In this document: positions 1 through 5,120 of the stretch, one piece after another | How positions within the stretch are numbered: the stretch's first letter is position 1 | Layout of the letters: each line of letters opens with the position of its first letter | Source of the DNA: an uncultured Lachnospiraceae bacterium | GTDB taxonomy: Bacteria; Bacillota; Clostridia; Lachnospirales; Lachnospiraceae | Reading direction: 5' to 3' | Assembly: GCA_902783305.1 (NCBI GenBank) | Contig: CACZQU010000317.1 | Location: 1-5,120, forward strand | Length of the DNA: 5,120 nt | The notes under the pieces: generated by a model | Databases searched by the model: none | What the model was told of the DNA's origin: nothing | The model's input: the letters and a program-made list of their open reading frames with translations, nothing else | Program-made: the position numbers and the translations under genes

Positions 1-387
1 GTAGTCCACATAGGTGTTGTATATTCTTTTGATTGTGTCCTGTACAAGCTGCTCCAACAGGTCACGGTTTTTTTCGACCATAGCTGGTATGTCTACGAAC
101 CGCAGAGGTGCACCATTCGGCTCCGGTGCTTCTACGATGATGATTTCCGGTGCAGTGTAAAGAGAACCACCCTTGGTCTTAGCAACAAGCCTACCACGGT
201 AAATGTAGTTATTTGACTCTGCCCACATATATGGATAACTGTCGTTCCGGTCATATTGCCAGAACTGATCGAAACCCAGAATATCAAGTTCCTTATAATA
301 CACAGGACGTGGTTCTTTACTGAAAGCCAAAGAGGAACTGTTCAGTAATAGGCCTCCCGTCGCTGCATCCCAAGTATATGAATACAT
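1..387 (-). CDS. PAPS reductase-family protein, N-terminal 129 residues (3' end beyond window)
   Basis: An open frame runs from the ATG at 387-385 to the window edge without a stop, giving 129 residues. The protein opens MYSYTWDAATGGLLLN and continues through FSKEPRPVYYKELDILGF (23-39), MWAESNNYIYRGRLVAKTKGG (54-74) and NRDLLEQLVQDTIKRIYNTY (107-126). From memory, this arrangement is the N-terminal extension of clostridial proteins annotated as phosphoadenosine phosphosulfate reductase family, in which a PP-loop SGGKDS motif follows soon after the IYNTY segment. That motif would lie just outside the window, so the catalytic domain is not seen. Family members are adenylating or sulfur-transfer enzymes of the adenine nucleotide alpha-hydrolase fold; DndC and SspD of DNA phosphorothioation are relatives. 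The start is supported by AAAAGGAG at 404-397, nine bases upstream. The ATG abuts the TAA of the preceding gene, so the two are almost certainly co-expressed. Substrate and role are unknown. Confidence 0.75.
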   Translation of the reverse strand, partial: MYSYTWDAATGGLLLNSSSLAFSKEPRPVYYKELDILGFDQFWQYDRNDSYPYMWAESNNYIYRGRLVAKTKGGSLYTAPEIIIVEAPEPNGAPLRFVDIPAMVEKNRDLLEQLVQDTIKRIYNTYVDY

Positions 388-3354
388 TTACGTTTTCTCC
401 TTTTGATTCCTCTTCGCCCTTGCATTGATGATCAGTGCTTCGATGTTGGTATAGGAACGTCGAGCAATATAACCATTCTCCGCAAGATAGTCCAATACCT
501 CTTTTTTCTGAAGAGGAATGTCGCTGTATGCAAGAATATCTGTGACCAGCTCATCAAAAGAGTTGAATCGGCAGGTTTTTCTCACAATTGCGCCAACGGC
601 GCAGTTCTTGTTGTAGTTGCCATGAAGCAGATAGAATTTTTCGCTGAAGTAGGCAACGTACTGTTCGAGTAAGTATTCTGTCCACGGATAAGAGGCATTA
701 GGAAAAGTCGCAAATTCCGTAATAGAACTAAGTGGCATGTACTTATCGTCACAAAACCTTTCAAGAATATTGTCTGTCTCTTTAACAGAGAATTCCGCAC
801 TGTCCTTGGCTGCAAACCATTGATGGCTAATTCGTATAGCATTGGTGTAAAGCGAGTCAAAGTAGATGGTTGTACCAATGCTGTCTGCAAACTGTTCGAG
901 CTCTTCGATTGAAAAACGTGCTTTGCTCTTGCCAAATTCAGCAAAGACATCGCTCATTGATAAGGACTTTCCCGCTCGACTGATGATATTCCCCACAAAG
1001 GAGAAGCGATCACCGATTCTATATTTCAGGGCATCTCTCCAGCCAATCACGGAGAAAGCAGCATTCTTCTCAAATGTATATGGGTACTTGTTCTGTATAG
1101 CATCATACAACTCATTCCCACTGATAAACTCATGCTCTGCGATTGCAGAATCAATGATTTCAGCAATGTTCTCCAGCTCCTCATCGGTAAGATCTAAGGC
1201 ATCTACATGGAAGTATTCACCCTTGCTGTTCCTTACAAATTCTCCGTTAGAACCCAGAATATAGCGCACCCGGTCTTCCGCAATATGGGAGAGGGAATCA
1301 CAAACGTCATCAACCTGTACCGGAGTGTCGTACTGCTTCAGGCACTGCCGCACCTCATCAATCGGATCGACCTCAGTCCGCACTTCCTTGGAAAGATAGC
1401 TCCTTCCCATGTAATACTTTTCGCCTACACAATGATTCAAATACGCTTTCAGCATATCGGAATTGTAAATATGATAATCGAGCAGTTCATCGGAGAATTC
1501 ACGGAATAAAGCCTCGTAGTAGACGGCAGCACGGCCTTCGTCAAAACACCTTTCAATAAAGGAGAGAAGCTGTTCCCGCATCTCGACGCTCAACATCGTC
1601 TGAGGCATGTAAAGCCTGCCATCATACACAATGCCACAATCCCTTATGGCGGACTCAATCGTAGATTGTTCTGTGGTGAGCACTGACCCTGTCAATTCCT
1701 CATAATAGCGTCGTAGCCTCTTCATATCCAAAGCCGACTCTAAACGGTATCCCTTTGGAAAATATTCAATGAGGATACTTACATACGGAGCGGCATCTAT
1801 GGTGGATTCCTTTTTCTGCGGACGTCCGGCTGTAGGTTTCTCGGCAGGGCTCCAATTGCTCCCATAGAAAGAGAGAAGCTTTGCTATAGCTGCCCGGAAG
1901 CGATTATGCTGGTCGTTGTTATACTGAATGAACTCCGAATTTGAAAAGAGTGCATCCGCTGTAGCCTTTGCTTCTTCGGCATCACTTGTATACAGCCTTT
2001 TTGCAGGGAAGCCATGCTCTTCTGCGAATCGTTCTGAACTTCTGATTGCAGACACATAGCTTCTACAGGTTCCTTCTGCCATGTGCTGATCTTCCTTAAG
2101 CCACTGGTAGAAGGATGCCTTATCCGCACGGTAGTATTGCTGTACCTGGTGTACCTGCTTTGGAACATTTTCCTGTATTACCGTTGTGTTTTCTTTTCCA
2201 GAATAAGCTACAACCACATTTTCATAATCTACAGAACATTCATCCAAGAGCCACTTCAGGCTCTTTACCAAATCAGAAGCACTGCGATTAGTTTCGACAT
2301 ACCGATTATCTGTTAGCGGTTTCGCAACAGCCAACATGTCAAGATGTCTCTCATCAACCAACCATGTTTTACCTTTTCCAAAGATACTCTCCTTCAGCAT
2401 TCGGTCAAATGTGTCAGGATAATCTTTGAGAAGGAAACGGCAAGCGTCAACATACAGACCTTTCCATGAAGACTCCTGCATCACGTCGCCAAAATAAGAA
2501 ATGGAGATCGGCTTTGTAAAGGCCAATGATCCTATATCTGTAAAATCAACTGTAGTAGTGTCACCTTTCAAAGCGGACGAATCTACAATATCCTTCTTTG
2601 CGTTGTCATTCGTGTCGGTGATACTCTGATTCTCTACAGTGTCGACCGGTTCTACCGGTGTTATATTTTCTGAAACCGAATCGACAACCGACTCCGTACG
2701 GACATCCTCTTTGGGTCGCTGAACAACTACCGTTTCCACCAGCTTACTGTTTGCATACTGAAGAAGATAGTTCAATGCAGAAAGGATACGCCCCCACTGC
2801 CGTTTGTGCGTGAATTTGAATATCTTACTCTGCTCAATATTTGCCTTGATCTTCTTTACAGTGGAAGGCTCAAGATCATCATATAACGAGTCTTTGACCA
2901 GTCTTACCTTCTTAGCCTGCTGTTCTATTTCGATCAAAGCCATATACAGCTCTGACAGTTGCGCTGTAGAGACATTCTCCGAAAGCCATGACATGAATGC
3001 TGCTTCATTATTCTGCTTTGTATCAGCCATGTCCTTCGCCTCCTTCAGTAGTTTTTGGTATTCCTTTTTATCGGTCATATAAAGATTGGCCATTTCTGTG
3101 AAAAGCCGAGTCGCAGGTTTCATGATTGTCCGTCCCTGATAGGCAGACTCCATGCTCGCCATTTGAAACGATATGCCGTTCACATTTCTGTATATGTCGT
3201 CTATTTCAATCCCTGAATTGACTGCCATTAATCGTAGCATTCGGGAGCATTCTTTGACCGAGTCCATCCGGGACAGCTCACCAGACAGCACCTTCAAGTA
3301 GGCATCCAAAAGCAATGCAGCTTCATATTTCGTAAATGCTACCTGCCTCGCCAT
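388..3354 (-). CDS. Large multidomain protein of unknown function with recombinase-core-binding-like and winged-helix-like segments
   Basis: The 988-residue frame is intact and starts at ATG 3354-3352, with AGAGGA at 3370-3365. I cannot assign an established function. Visible regions are: residues 1-200, mostly helical, including an AFTKYEAALLLDAYL opening and a GIEIDDIYRNVNGISFQMASM core; residues 205-275, an acidic Ser/Thr/Val-rich linker; residues 285-385, a compact domain starting SYFGD and ending in a DLVKSLKWLLDECSVDYENVVV stretch; residues 411-497, a helical segment (FYQWLKEDQHMAEGTCRSYV) resembling the SAM-like core-binding domain of tyrosine recombinases; a GRP motif flanked by lysines at 506-515, reminiscent of an AT-hook; and residues 521-988, several units with a winged-helix look, for example 666-720 and 945-975. 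I find no recombinase Arg/His/Arg/Tyr catalytic domain, Walker motif or nuclease motif. From memory, similar proteins occur in clostridial genomes, usually as hypothetical. DNA binding is inference; coding status is secure. It sits between a WYL regulator and a PAPS reductase-family gene and overlaps neither. Confidence 0.9.
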   Translation of the reverse strand: MARQVAFTKYEAALLLDAYLKVLSGELSRMDSVKECSRMLRLMAVNSGIEIDDIYRNVNGISFQMASMESAYQGRTIMKPATRLFTEMANLYMTDKKEYQKLLKEAKDMADTKQNNEAAFMSWLSENVSTAQLSELYMALIEIEQQAKKVRLVKDSLYDDLEPSTVKKIKANIEQSKIFKFTHKRQWGRILSALNYLLQYANSKLVETVVVQRPKEDVRTESVVDSVSENITPVEPVDTVENQSITDTNDNAKKDIVDSSALKGDTTTVDFTDIGSLAFTKPISISYFGDVMQESSWKGLYVDACRFLLKDYPDTFDRMLKESIFGKGKTWLVDERHLDMLAVAKPLTDNRYVETNRSASDLVKSLKWLLDECSVDYENVVVAYSGKENTTVIQENVPKQVHQVQQYYRADKASFYQWLKEDQHMAEGTCRSYVSAIRSSERFAEEHGFPAKRLYTSDAEEAKATADALFSNSEFIQYNNDQHNRFRAAIAKLLSFYGSNWSPAEKPTAGRPQKKESTIDAAPYVSILIEYFPKGYRLESALDMKRLRRYYEELTGSVLTTEQSTIESAIRDCGIVYDGRLYMPQTMLSVEMREQLLSFIERCFDEGRAAVYYEALFREFSDELLDYHIYNSDMLKAYLNHCVGEKYYMGRSYLSKEVRTEVDPIDEVRQCLKQYDTPVQVDDVCDSLSHIAEDRVRYILGSNGEFVRNSKGEYFHVDALDLTDEELENIAEIIDSAIAEHEFISGNELYDAIQNKYPYTFEKNAAFSVIGWRDALKYRIGDRFSFVGNIISRAGKSLSMSDVFAEFGKSKARFSIEELEQFADSIGTTIYFDSLYTNAIRISHQWFAAKDSAEFSVKETDNILERFCDDKYMPLSSITEFATFPNASYPWTEYLLEQYVAYFSEKFYLLHGNYNKNCAVGAIVRKTCRFNSFDELVTDILAYSDIPLQKKEVLDYLAENGYIARRSYTNIEALIINARAKRNQKEKT
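397..404 (-). promoter_or_regulatory. Ribosome binding site of the PAPS reductase-family gene
   Basis: AAAAGGAG on the minus strand ends nine bases before the ATG at 387. It lies inside the last codons of the 988-residue gene (Gln-Lys-Glu-Lys-Thr-stop), so the same bases encode the upstream protein's C-terminus and recruit ribosomes for the next gene. This fixes the downstream start and indicates translational coupling. Confidence 0.8.
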
Positions 3355-3364
3355 ATTCTCATCT

Positions 3365-3370
3365 TCCTCT
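3365..3370 (-). promoter_or_regulatory. Ribosome binding site of the 988-residue gene
   Basis: AGAGGA on the minus strand lies ten bases before the ATG at 3354. An out-of-frame ATG occurs in between (within GATGAGAATATG) but is only a few bases from the Shine-Dalgarno, so the in-frame ATG at 3354 is preferred. Confidence 0.65.
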
Positions 3371-3385
3371 ATTTTCTACAAACCC

Positions 3386-3433
3386 TCTGTTTTACCAAGT
3401 CATCATATTCCACGATATATCCTGTAAAACAGA
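3386..3433 (-). promoter_or_regulatory. 10-bp inverted repeat bracketing a weak promoter candidate, possible operator
   Basis: On the plus strand TCTGTTTTAC (3386-3395) and GTAAAACAGA (3424-3433) are perfect inverted copies separated by 28 bases. Read on the minus strand, a weak sigma-A-like promoter lies between them: TTTACA (3428-3423) overlaps one arm, and TATGAT (3407-3402) lies 15 bases further on, which is a short spacer. The second arm would fall near the expected transcription start. Such bracketing suits a dimeric repressor, with the adjacent WYL protein the obvious candidate. The arms could also pair in RNA as an attenuator-like stem. The repeat is directly visible; its function is inferred. 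Confidence 0.45.
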
Positions 3434-3469
3434 TTTAATTCCACATCAGCTTAAGTCTGAATAAATTGA

Positions 3470-4459
3470 TCACATATTCACCGCATCAAATATGCGTCTT
3501 TTATATTCGTTTTTCACCTCTTCCGGTGAAACGATGGACATCTCCCCGAGAAACTGGAAAACCCATCCCCAGAACACGGGAGAGATCTGTACTTTAAGTG
3601 AGGCGACGCATCTTGTTGGCGCAGTCCGTACGATCTTCGTGTCCTCTCCAAACTTGTCCTGTATGACCCCGATCAGCTTATCATTGAACTCCACGGTTAT
3701 ATCCGTAACAGGCCCGTTGTACATCTTGAAGACCTGCTCCGTATAACCTGCTATATCATCATCCGGCAGAATGGCTTTTTCTGAAACCGGCTCTTCTTCC
3801 ACCCTTACCTCATCCATCCGATCAACACGGTAATTGGTCACGCTATCGTATTTTTGAGAAAAGCTCATCAGATAGTAATTATCTTCATTGAATACCAGAG
3901 CCATAGGTTCTACGACATAGCGCTGTTTTTCCTTCCGGTAAACACGCTCGCCGTTTTCATTTCTGTCAAAATATACGAACGAAGCTTTTTTTTTTTTTTT
4001 TATGGCCTCTTCCAGAGCCCATACATTGGAGAAAATCTCTTCATTTGAATGCTTTCGCTTATTAAAACAGACGACACTGGTAGCGAGTATATGATCCTTC
4101 TGCACCATATCCAGTTCTGCCACCTTTTTGATCAGATCGTCCGTTTTCTCCCTCGTGATGAAATTTGCTGCCTGCAACGCATCTATGATAATCTTGATTT
4201 CAGGAATAGAAAAATCTTTCTTCTTCTCAGGAAGATAGTATCCCTTTTCATGTCCGATCTGCTTTACGCCGATATCATACCCATAAGTGCGAAGCGCAGC
4301 CATATCCCTTGCGACTGTCTTTCTGTCGCAGTTAATGCCCTGATTTATTAATGTGCTTGAAATCTTCTCAGTCTTAATCGGATGTGACGGTGAAGACTCT
4401 TCCCTGAGCAAATCCATTATTTTCAGGAGTTTTATCCTTTGCCAATTCGGCTTCGCCAT
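3470..4459 (-). CDS. WYL-domain transcriptional regulator (HTH plus WYL plus WCX)
   Basis: A 329-residue protein starting MAKPNWQRIK. Residues 8-76 form an N-terminal DeoR/HTH_11-type winged helix, with recognition-helix sequence DRKTVARDMAALRTYGYDI (45-63) and wing GYYL. A helical connector follows. Residues 148-220 are the WYL domain: YFDRNENGERVYRKEKQRYVVEP, then YYL at 195-197 in place of the eponymous Trp-Tyr-Leu, then NYRVDRM (209-215). Residues 251-329 match the C-terminal WCX extension (FWGWVFQFLGEMSIVSPEEV). The length is usual for the family. WYL proteins are ligand-sensing DNA-binding regulators; relatives BrxR and CapW repress phage-defence operons. The frame is open back to 4531, but I chose 4459 because GGGAGG lies six bases upstream and because 4531 is at the promoter -35 box, upstream of any transcript start. 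A run of 16 A encodes part of Ile153 and Lys154-158. The gene precedes, and probably controls, the 988-residue gene. The effector ligand is unknown. Confidence 0.92.
   Translation of the reverse strand: MAKPNWQRIKLLKIMDLLREESSPSHPIKTEKISSTLINQGINCDRKTVARDMAALRTYGYDIGVKQIGHEKGYYLPEKKKDFSIPEIKIIIDALQAANFITREKTDDLIKKVAELDMVQKDHILATSVVCFNKRKHSNEEIFSNVWALEEAIKKKKKASFVYFDRNENGERVYRKEKQRYVVEPMALVFNEDNYYLMSFSQKYDSVTNYRVDRMDEVRVEEEPVSEKAILPDDDIAGYTEQVFKMYNGPVTDITVEFNDKLIGVIQDKFGEDTKIVRTAPTRCVASLKVQISPVFWGWVFQFLGEMSIVSPEEVKNEYKRRIFDAVNM
3986..4001 (-). repeat. A16 homopolymer within the WYL regulator gene (T16 on plus strand)
   Basis: Sixteen consecutive T on the plus strand read as A16 in the coding strand: the last base of an ATA codon and five AAA lysine codons (residues 154-158), at the first strand of the WYL domain. 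The frame is intact at this length. Tracts this long commonly vary by slippage in replication or transcription, and a one-base change would truncate the protein before its ligand-sensing domain. Confidence 0.9.
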
Positions 4460-4465
4460 ACCTAT

Positions 4466-4471
4466 CCTCCC
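4466..4471 (-). promoter_or_regulatory. Ribosome binding site deciding the WYL regulator start
   Basis: GGGAGG on the minus strand, six bases before ATG 4459, is a near-ideal Shine-Dalgarno. No comparable site precedes the in-frame upstream start at 4531, so the shorter protein is favoured. Confidence 0.85.
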
Positions 4472-4501
4472 AATGCTGAAGCATACAATAATACATTTTC
4501 C

Positions 4502-4531
4502 ATTATAACCCCGACTTGTGTAAACAGTCAA
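4502..4531 (-). promoter_or_regulatory. Sigma-A promoter of the WYL regulator
   Basis: On the minus strand the -35 box TTGACT (4531-4526) and a perfect -10 box TATAAT (4507-4502) are separated by 18 bases. The expected transcription start is near 4495, giving a leader of roughly 35 bases. The spacer and -35 box contain an imperfect dyad, GACTTGTGTAAACAGTC on the plus strand (4513-4529), with outer arms GACT and AGTC. This is well placed for a repressor, so autoregulation is plausible. Confidence 0.85.
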
Positions 4532-4550
4532 ATAAAAGGTTTCTGTTTTG

Positions 4551-4669
4551 GTATGCTTTTTCGTCTATGAGAATCATTTCATGATGTCTTTGCAAAGAAT
4601 AAACTTCCAACATTTTGGATGTTTAACACTTTCTCTTTCAAAACGCAGCATTCCTGCTTTGCAACAACA
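4551..4669. other. Non-coding stretch with no recognised feature
   Basis: This segment lies between the regulator promoter and the minus-strand terminators. Apart from a short CTTTGCAAAG palindrome and an ATCAT/ATGAT pair around 4570-4605, I see nothing. A plus-strand open frame across it begins at TTG without a ribosome binding site and reads through both terminators, so it is not credible. Confidence 0.5.
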
Positions 4670-4713
4670 GAAAAAAGCTCCTGATAACCGGCTTAAAGCC
4701 GATATTCAGGAGC
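4670..4713 (-). terminator. Rho-independent terminator, minus strand (second of two)
   Basis: GCTCCTGA (4677-4684) pairs with TCAGGAGC (4706-4713), with an inner CGGCTT/AAGCCG stem. Read on the minus strand the hairpin is followed at once by six T (plus-strand A at 4676-4671). No T-run follows on the plus side, so it acts on minus-strand transcription. It separates the DUF5688-like gene's transcript from the regulator operon. Confidence 0.8.
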
Positions 4714-4733
4714 ATCAATTATTCATACCTCAC

Positions 4734-4753
4734 ATAAGACTACGTAGTCTTAT
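4734..4753. repeat. Perfect 20-bp palindrome
   Basis: ATAAGACTACGTAGTCTTAT is its own reverse complement, with no central spacer. It lies between the two terminators. A gapless palindrome makes a poor RNA hairpin, which favours a binding site for a dimeric protein or a relic of a mobile-element end; neither is shown. It has no T-run and is not a terminator. Confidence 0.8.
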
Positions 4754-4779
4754 CTTCCTTCTAGATGCACCATCAACAG

Positions 4780-4809
4780 AAAAAGGTCAGGACACTCCAT
4801 CCTGACCTT
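4780..4809 (-). terminator. Rho-independent terminator, minus strand (first of two)
   Basis: AAGGTCAGGA (4783-4792) and TCCTGACCTT (4800-4809) form a 10-bp stem with a seven-base loop. On the minus strand the stem runs into TTTTTC. It lies about 80 bases past the stop codon of the DUF5688-like gene and is its probable terminator. Outer arms CAACAGA (4774-4780) and TCTGTTG (4817-4823) could extend the structure; on the plus strand the extended stem is followed by TTTT, so weak bidirectional activity is possible. Confidence 0.75.
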
Positions 4810-4835
4810 ATTATACTCTGTTGTTTTCCCGCAAG

Positions 4836-4852
4836 GTCGCCTGGGAAGCGAC
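4836..4852. repeat. Short GC-rich hairpin GTCGC/GCGAC
   Basis: A five-base-pair stem with a seven-base loop lies about 40 bases beyond the stop codon at 4890, in the 3' untranslated region of the DUF5688-like transcript. On the plus strand it is followed by GTTTTC. It is too short to call a terminator; it may be a minor 3'-end structure or chance. Confidence 0.3.
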
Positions 4853-4889
4853 GTTTTCATACTCGACTACATAGCGTTAAACCCTTGTT

Positions 4890-5120
4890 TTAAGCCCTCC
4901 TCATCTCCTTCTTTTCCCATTCATAGTAGTACAGCTGATTCGACAGAACTTCCTCTTCTTCCACAACCTCCCGGTTTACAGCCCTGAGCAGCCCCGTCAG
5001 CTCTTCCGCCGTGAACCCTCCGTTGTCTTCCAAGTACAGCCATTCATGAATCGATGAGGGGATGAGGAAGATGTCTTTTCCGCCGGAAATCTGTTCCAGG
5101 AACCCGGGATACAGAATCAC
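4890..5120 (-). CDS. DUF5688-like protein, C-terminal fragment (5' end beyond window)
   Basis: The frame enters from the window edge and ends at TAA 4892-4890, giving about 76 residues of C-terminus. The GTG at the edge is an ordinary Val codon in context, not evidence of a start. Segments LYPGFLEQISGG, IFLIPSSIHEWLYL, AEELTGLLRAVNREVV and EEEVLSNQLYYYEW match, from memory, the conserved C-terminal signature of DUF5688 proteins (LYPG, LPSSIHE, VREVN, EEVLSD, YxY). These are abundant in Lachnospiraceae and have no known function. Two downstream terminators separate it from the WYL operon, so it is probably transcribed independently. Confidence 0.8.
   Translation of the reverse strand: MILYPGFLEQISGGKDIFLIPSSIHEWLYLEDNGGFTAEELTGLLRAVNREVVEEEEVLSNQLYYYEWEKKEMRRA

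Noticed and set aside
582..950. Minus-strand 122-codon open frame in another phase
   Set aside because: It lies wholly inside the 988-residue gene, whose frame is intact and protein-like; it has no independent start signal.
866..1264. Plus-strand 132-codon open frame antisense to the large gene
   Set aside because: It is Ser/Leu-rich composition typical of an antisense shadow, without a ribosome binding site or neighbours in that direction.
3434..3469. Possible terminator after the WYL gene
   Set aside because: Only an imperfect CAGACTTAAGCTG dyad is present, with no T-run on either strand. Read-through into the large gene remains possible.
3470..4048. Plus-strand open frames opposite the WYL gene
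   Set aside because: One contains a poly-Phe run from the T16 tract, and all are antisense to a clear WYL domain protein.
4460..4531. In-frame N-terminal extension of the WYL regulator to 4531
   Set aside because: This start lies at the -35 box, upstream of the predicted transcript start, and lacks a ribosome binding site. GGGAGG supports 4459, and the extra residues do not resemble family N-termini.
4548..4805. Plus-strand 85-codon open frame
   Set aside because: It begins with TTG without a Shine-Dalgarno, crosses both terminator hairpins and the palindrome, and has no recognisable protein character.
1..5120. CRISPR array, tRNA or rRNA gene, insertion sequence
   Set aside because: I found no regularly spaced direct repeats, cloverleaf-like segment, transposase or terminal inverted repeats. 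The recombinase-like segment in the large protein lacks catalytic residues, so it is not called an integrase.

Overview
The window looks like accessory DNA from a low-to-moderate GC Firmicute, most likely Clostridia/Lachnospiraceae. This rests on a partial DUF5688-type protein (a family I know mainly from that group), strong AGGAG-type ribosome binding sites, a textbook sigma-A promoter, and stem-plus-T-run terminators. The taxonomic call is inference. All four supported protein genes lie on the minus strand, so transcription runs from high to low coordinates.

Layout in transcription order. (1) 5120-4890 holds the C-terminal end of a DUF5688-like protein whose start is outside the window. (2) 4889-4532 is non-coding. 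It has two terminator hairpins reading on the minus strand, a perfect 20-bp palindrome between them, and a stretch where I see nothing. (3) 4531-4502 is the promoter of a WYL-domain transcriptional regulator, which I place at 4459-3470, not at the longer reading-frame start at 4531. (4) 3469-3355 is a 115-bp gap with a 10-bp inverted repeat that brackets a possible weak promoter. (5) 3354-388 encodes a 988-residue protein of unknown function. It has a conserved-looking N-terminal domain, an acidic linker, a segment resembling the core-binding (SAM-like) domain of tyrosine recombinases, and a long C-terminal half that looks like a series of winged-helix units. (6) 387-1 is the start of a protein I recognise from its N-terminal region as a phosphoadenosine phosphosulfate (PAPS) reductase-family protein. 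It runs off the window before its expected PP-loop. Its ATG directly follows the TAA of the 988-residue gene.

The regulator, large putative DNA-binding protein and PAPS reductase-family protein look like one functional module: a WYL regulator at the head, then two tightly coupled structural genes. WYL regulators head several known phage-defence loci (BrxR in BREX, CapW in CBASS), and PAPS reductase-like enzymes occur in DNA phosphorothioation (DndC, SspD). A defence or DNA-modification role is therefore a reasonable hypothesis. It is not shown by this sequence, and no nuclease, helicase, DndB or cysteine desulfurase gene is visible here. The other notable items are a 16-nt homopolymer in the regulator gene and candidate operator-like repeats at both promoters.
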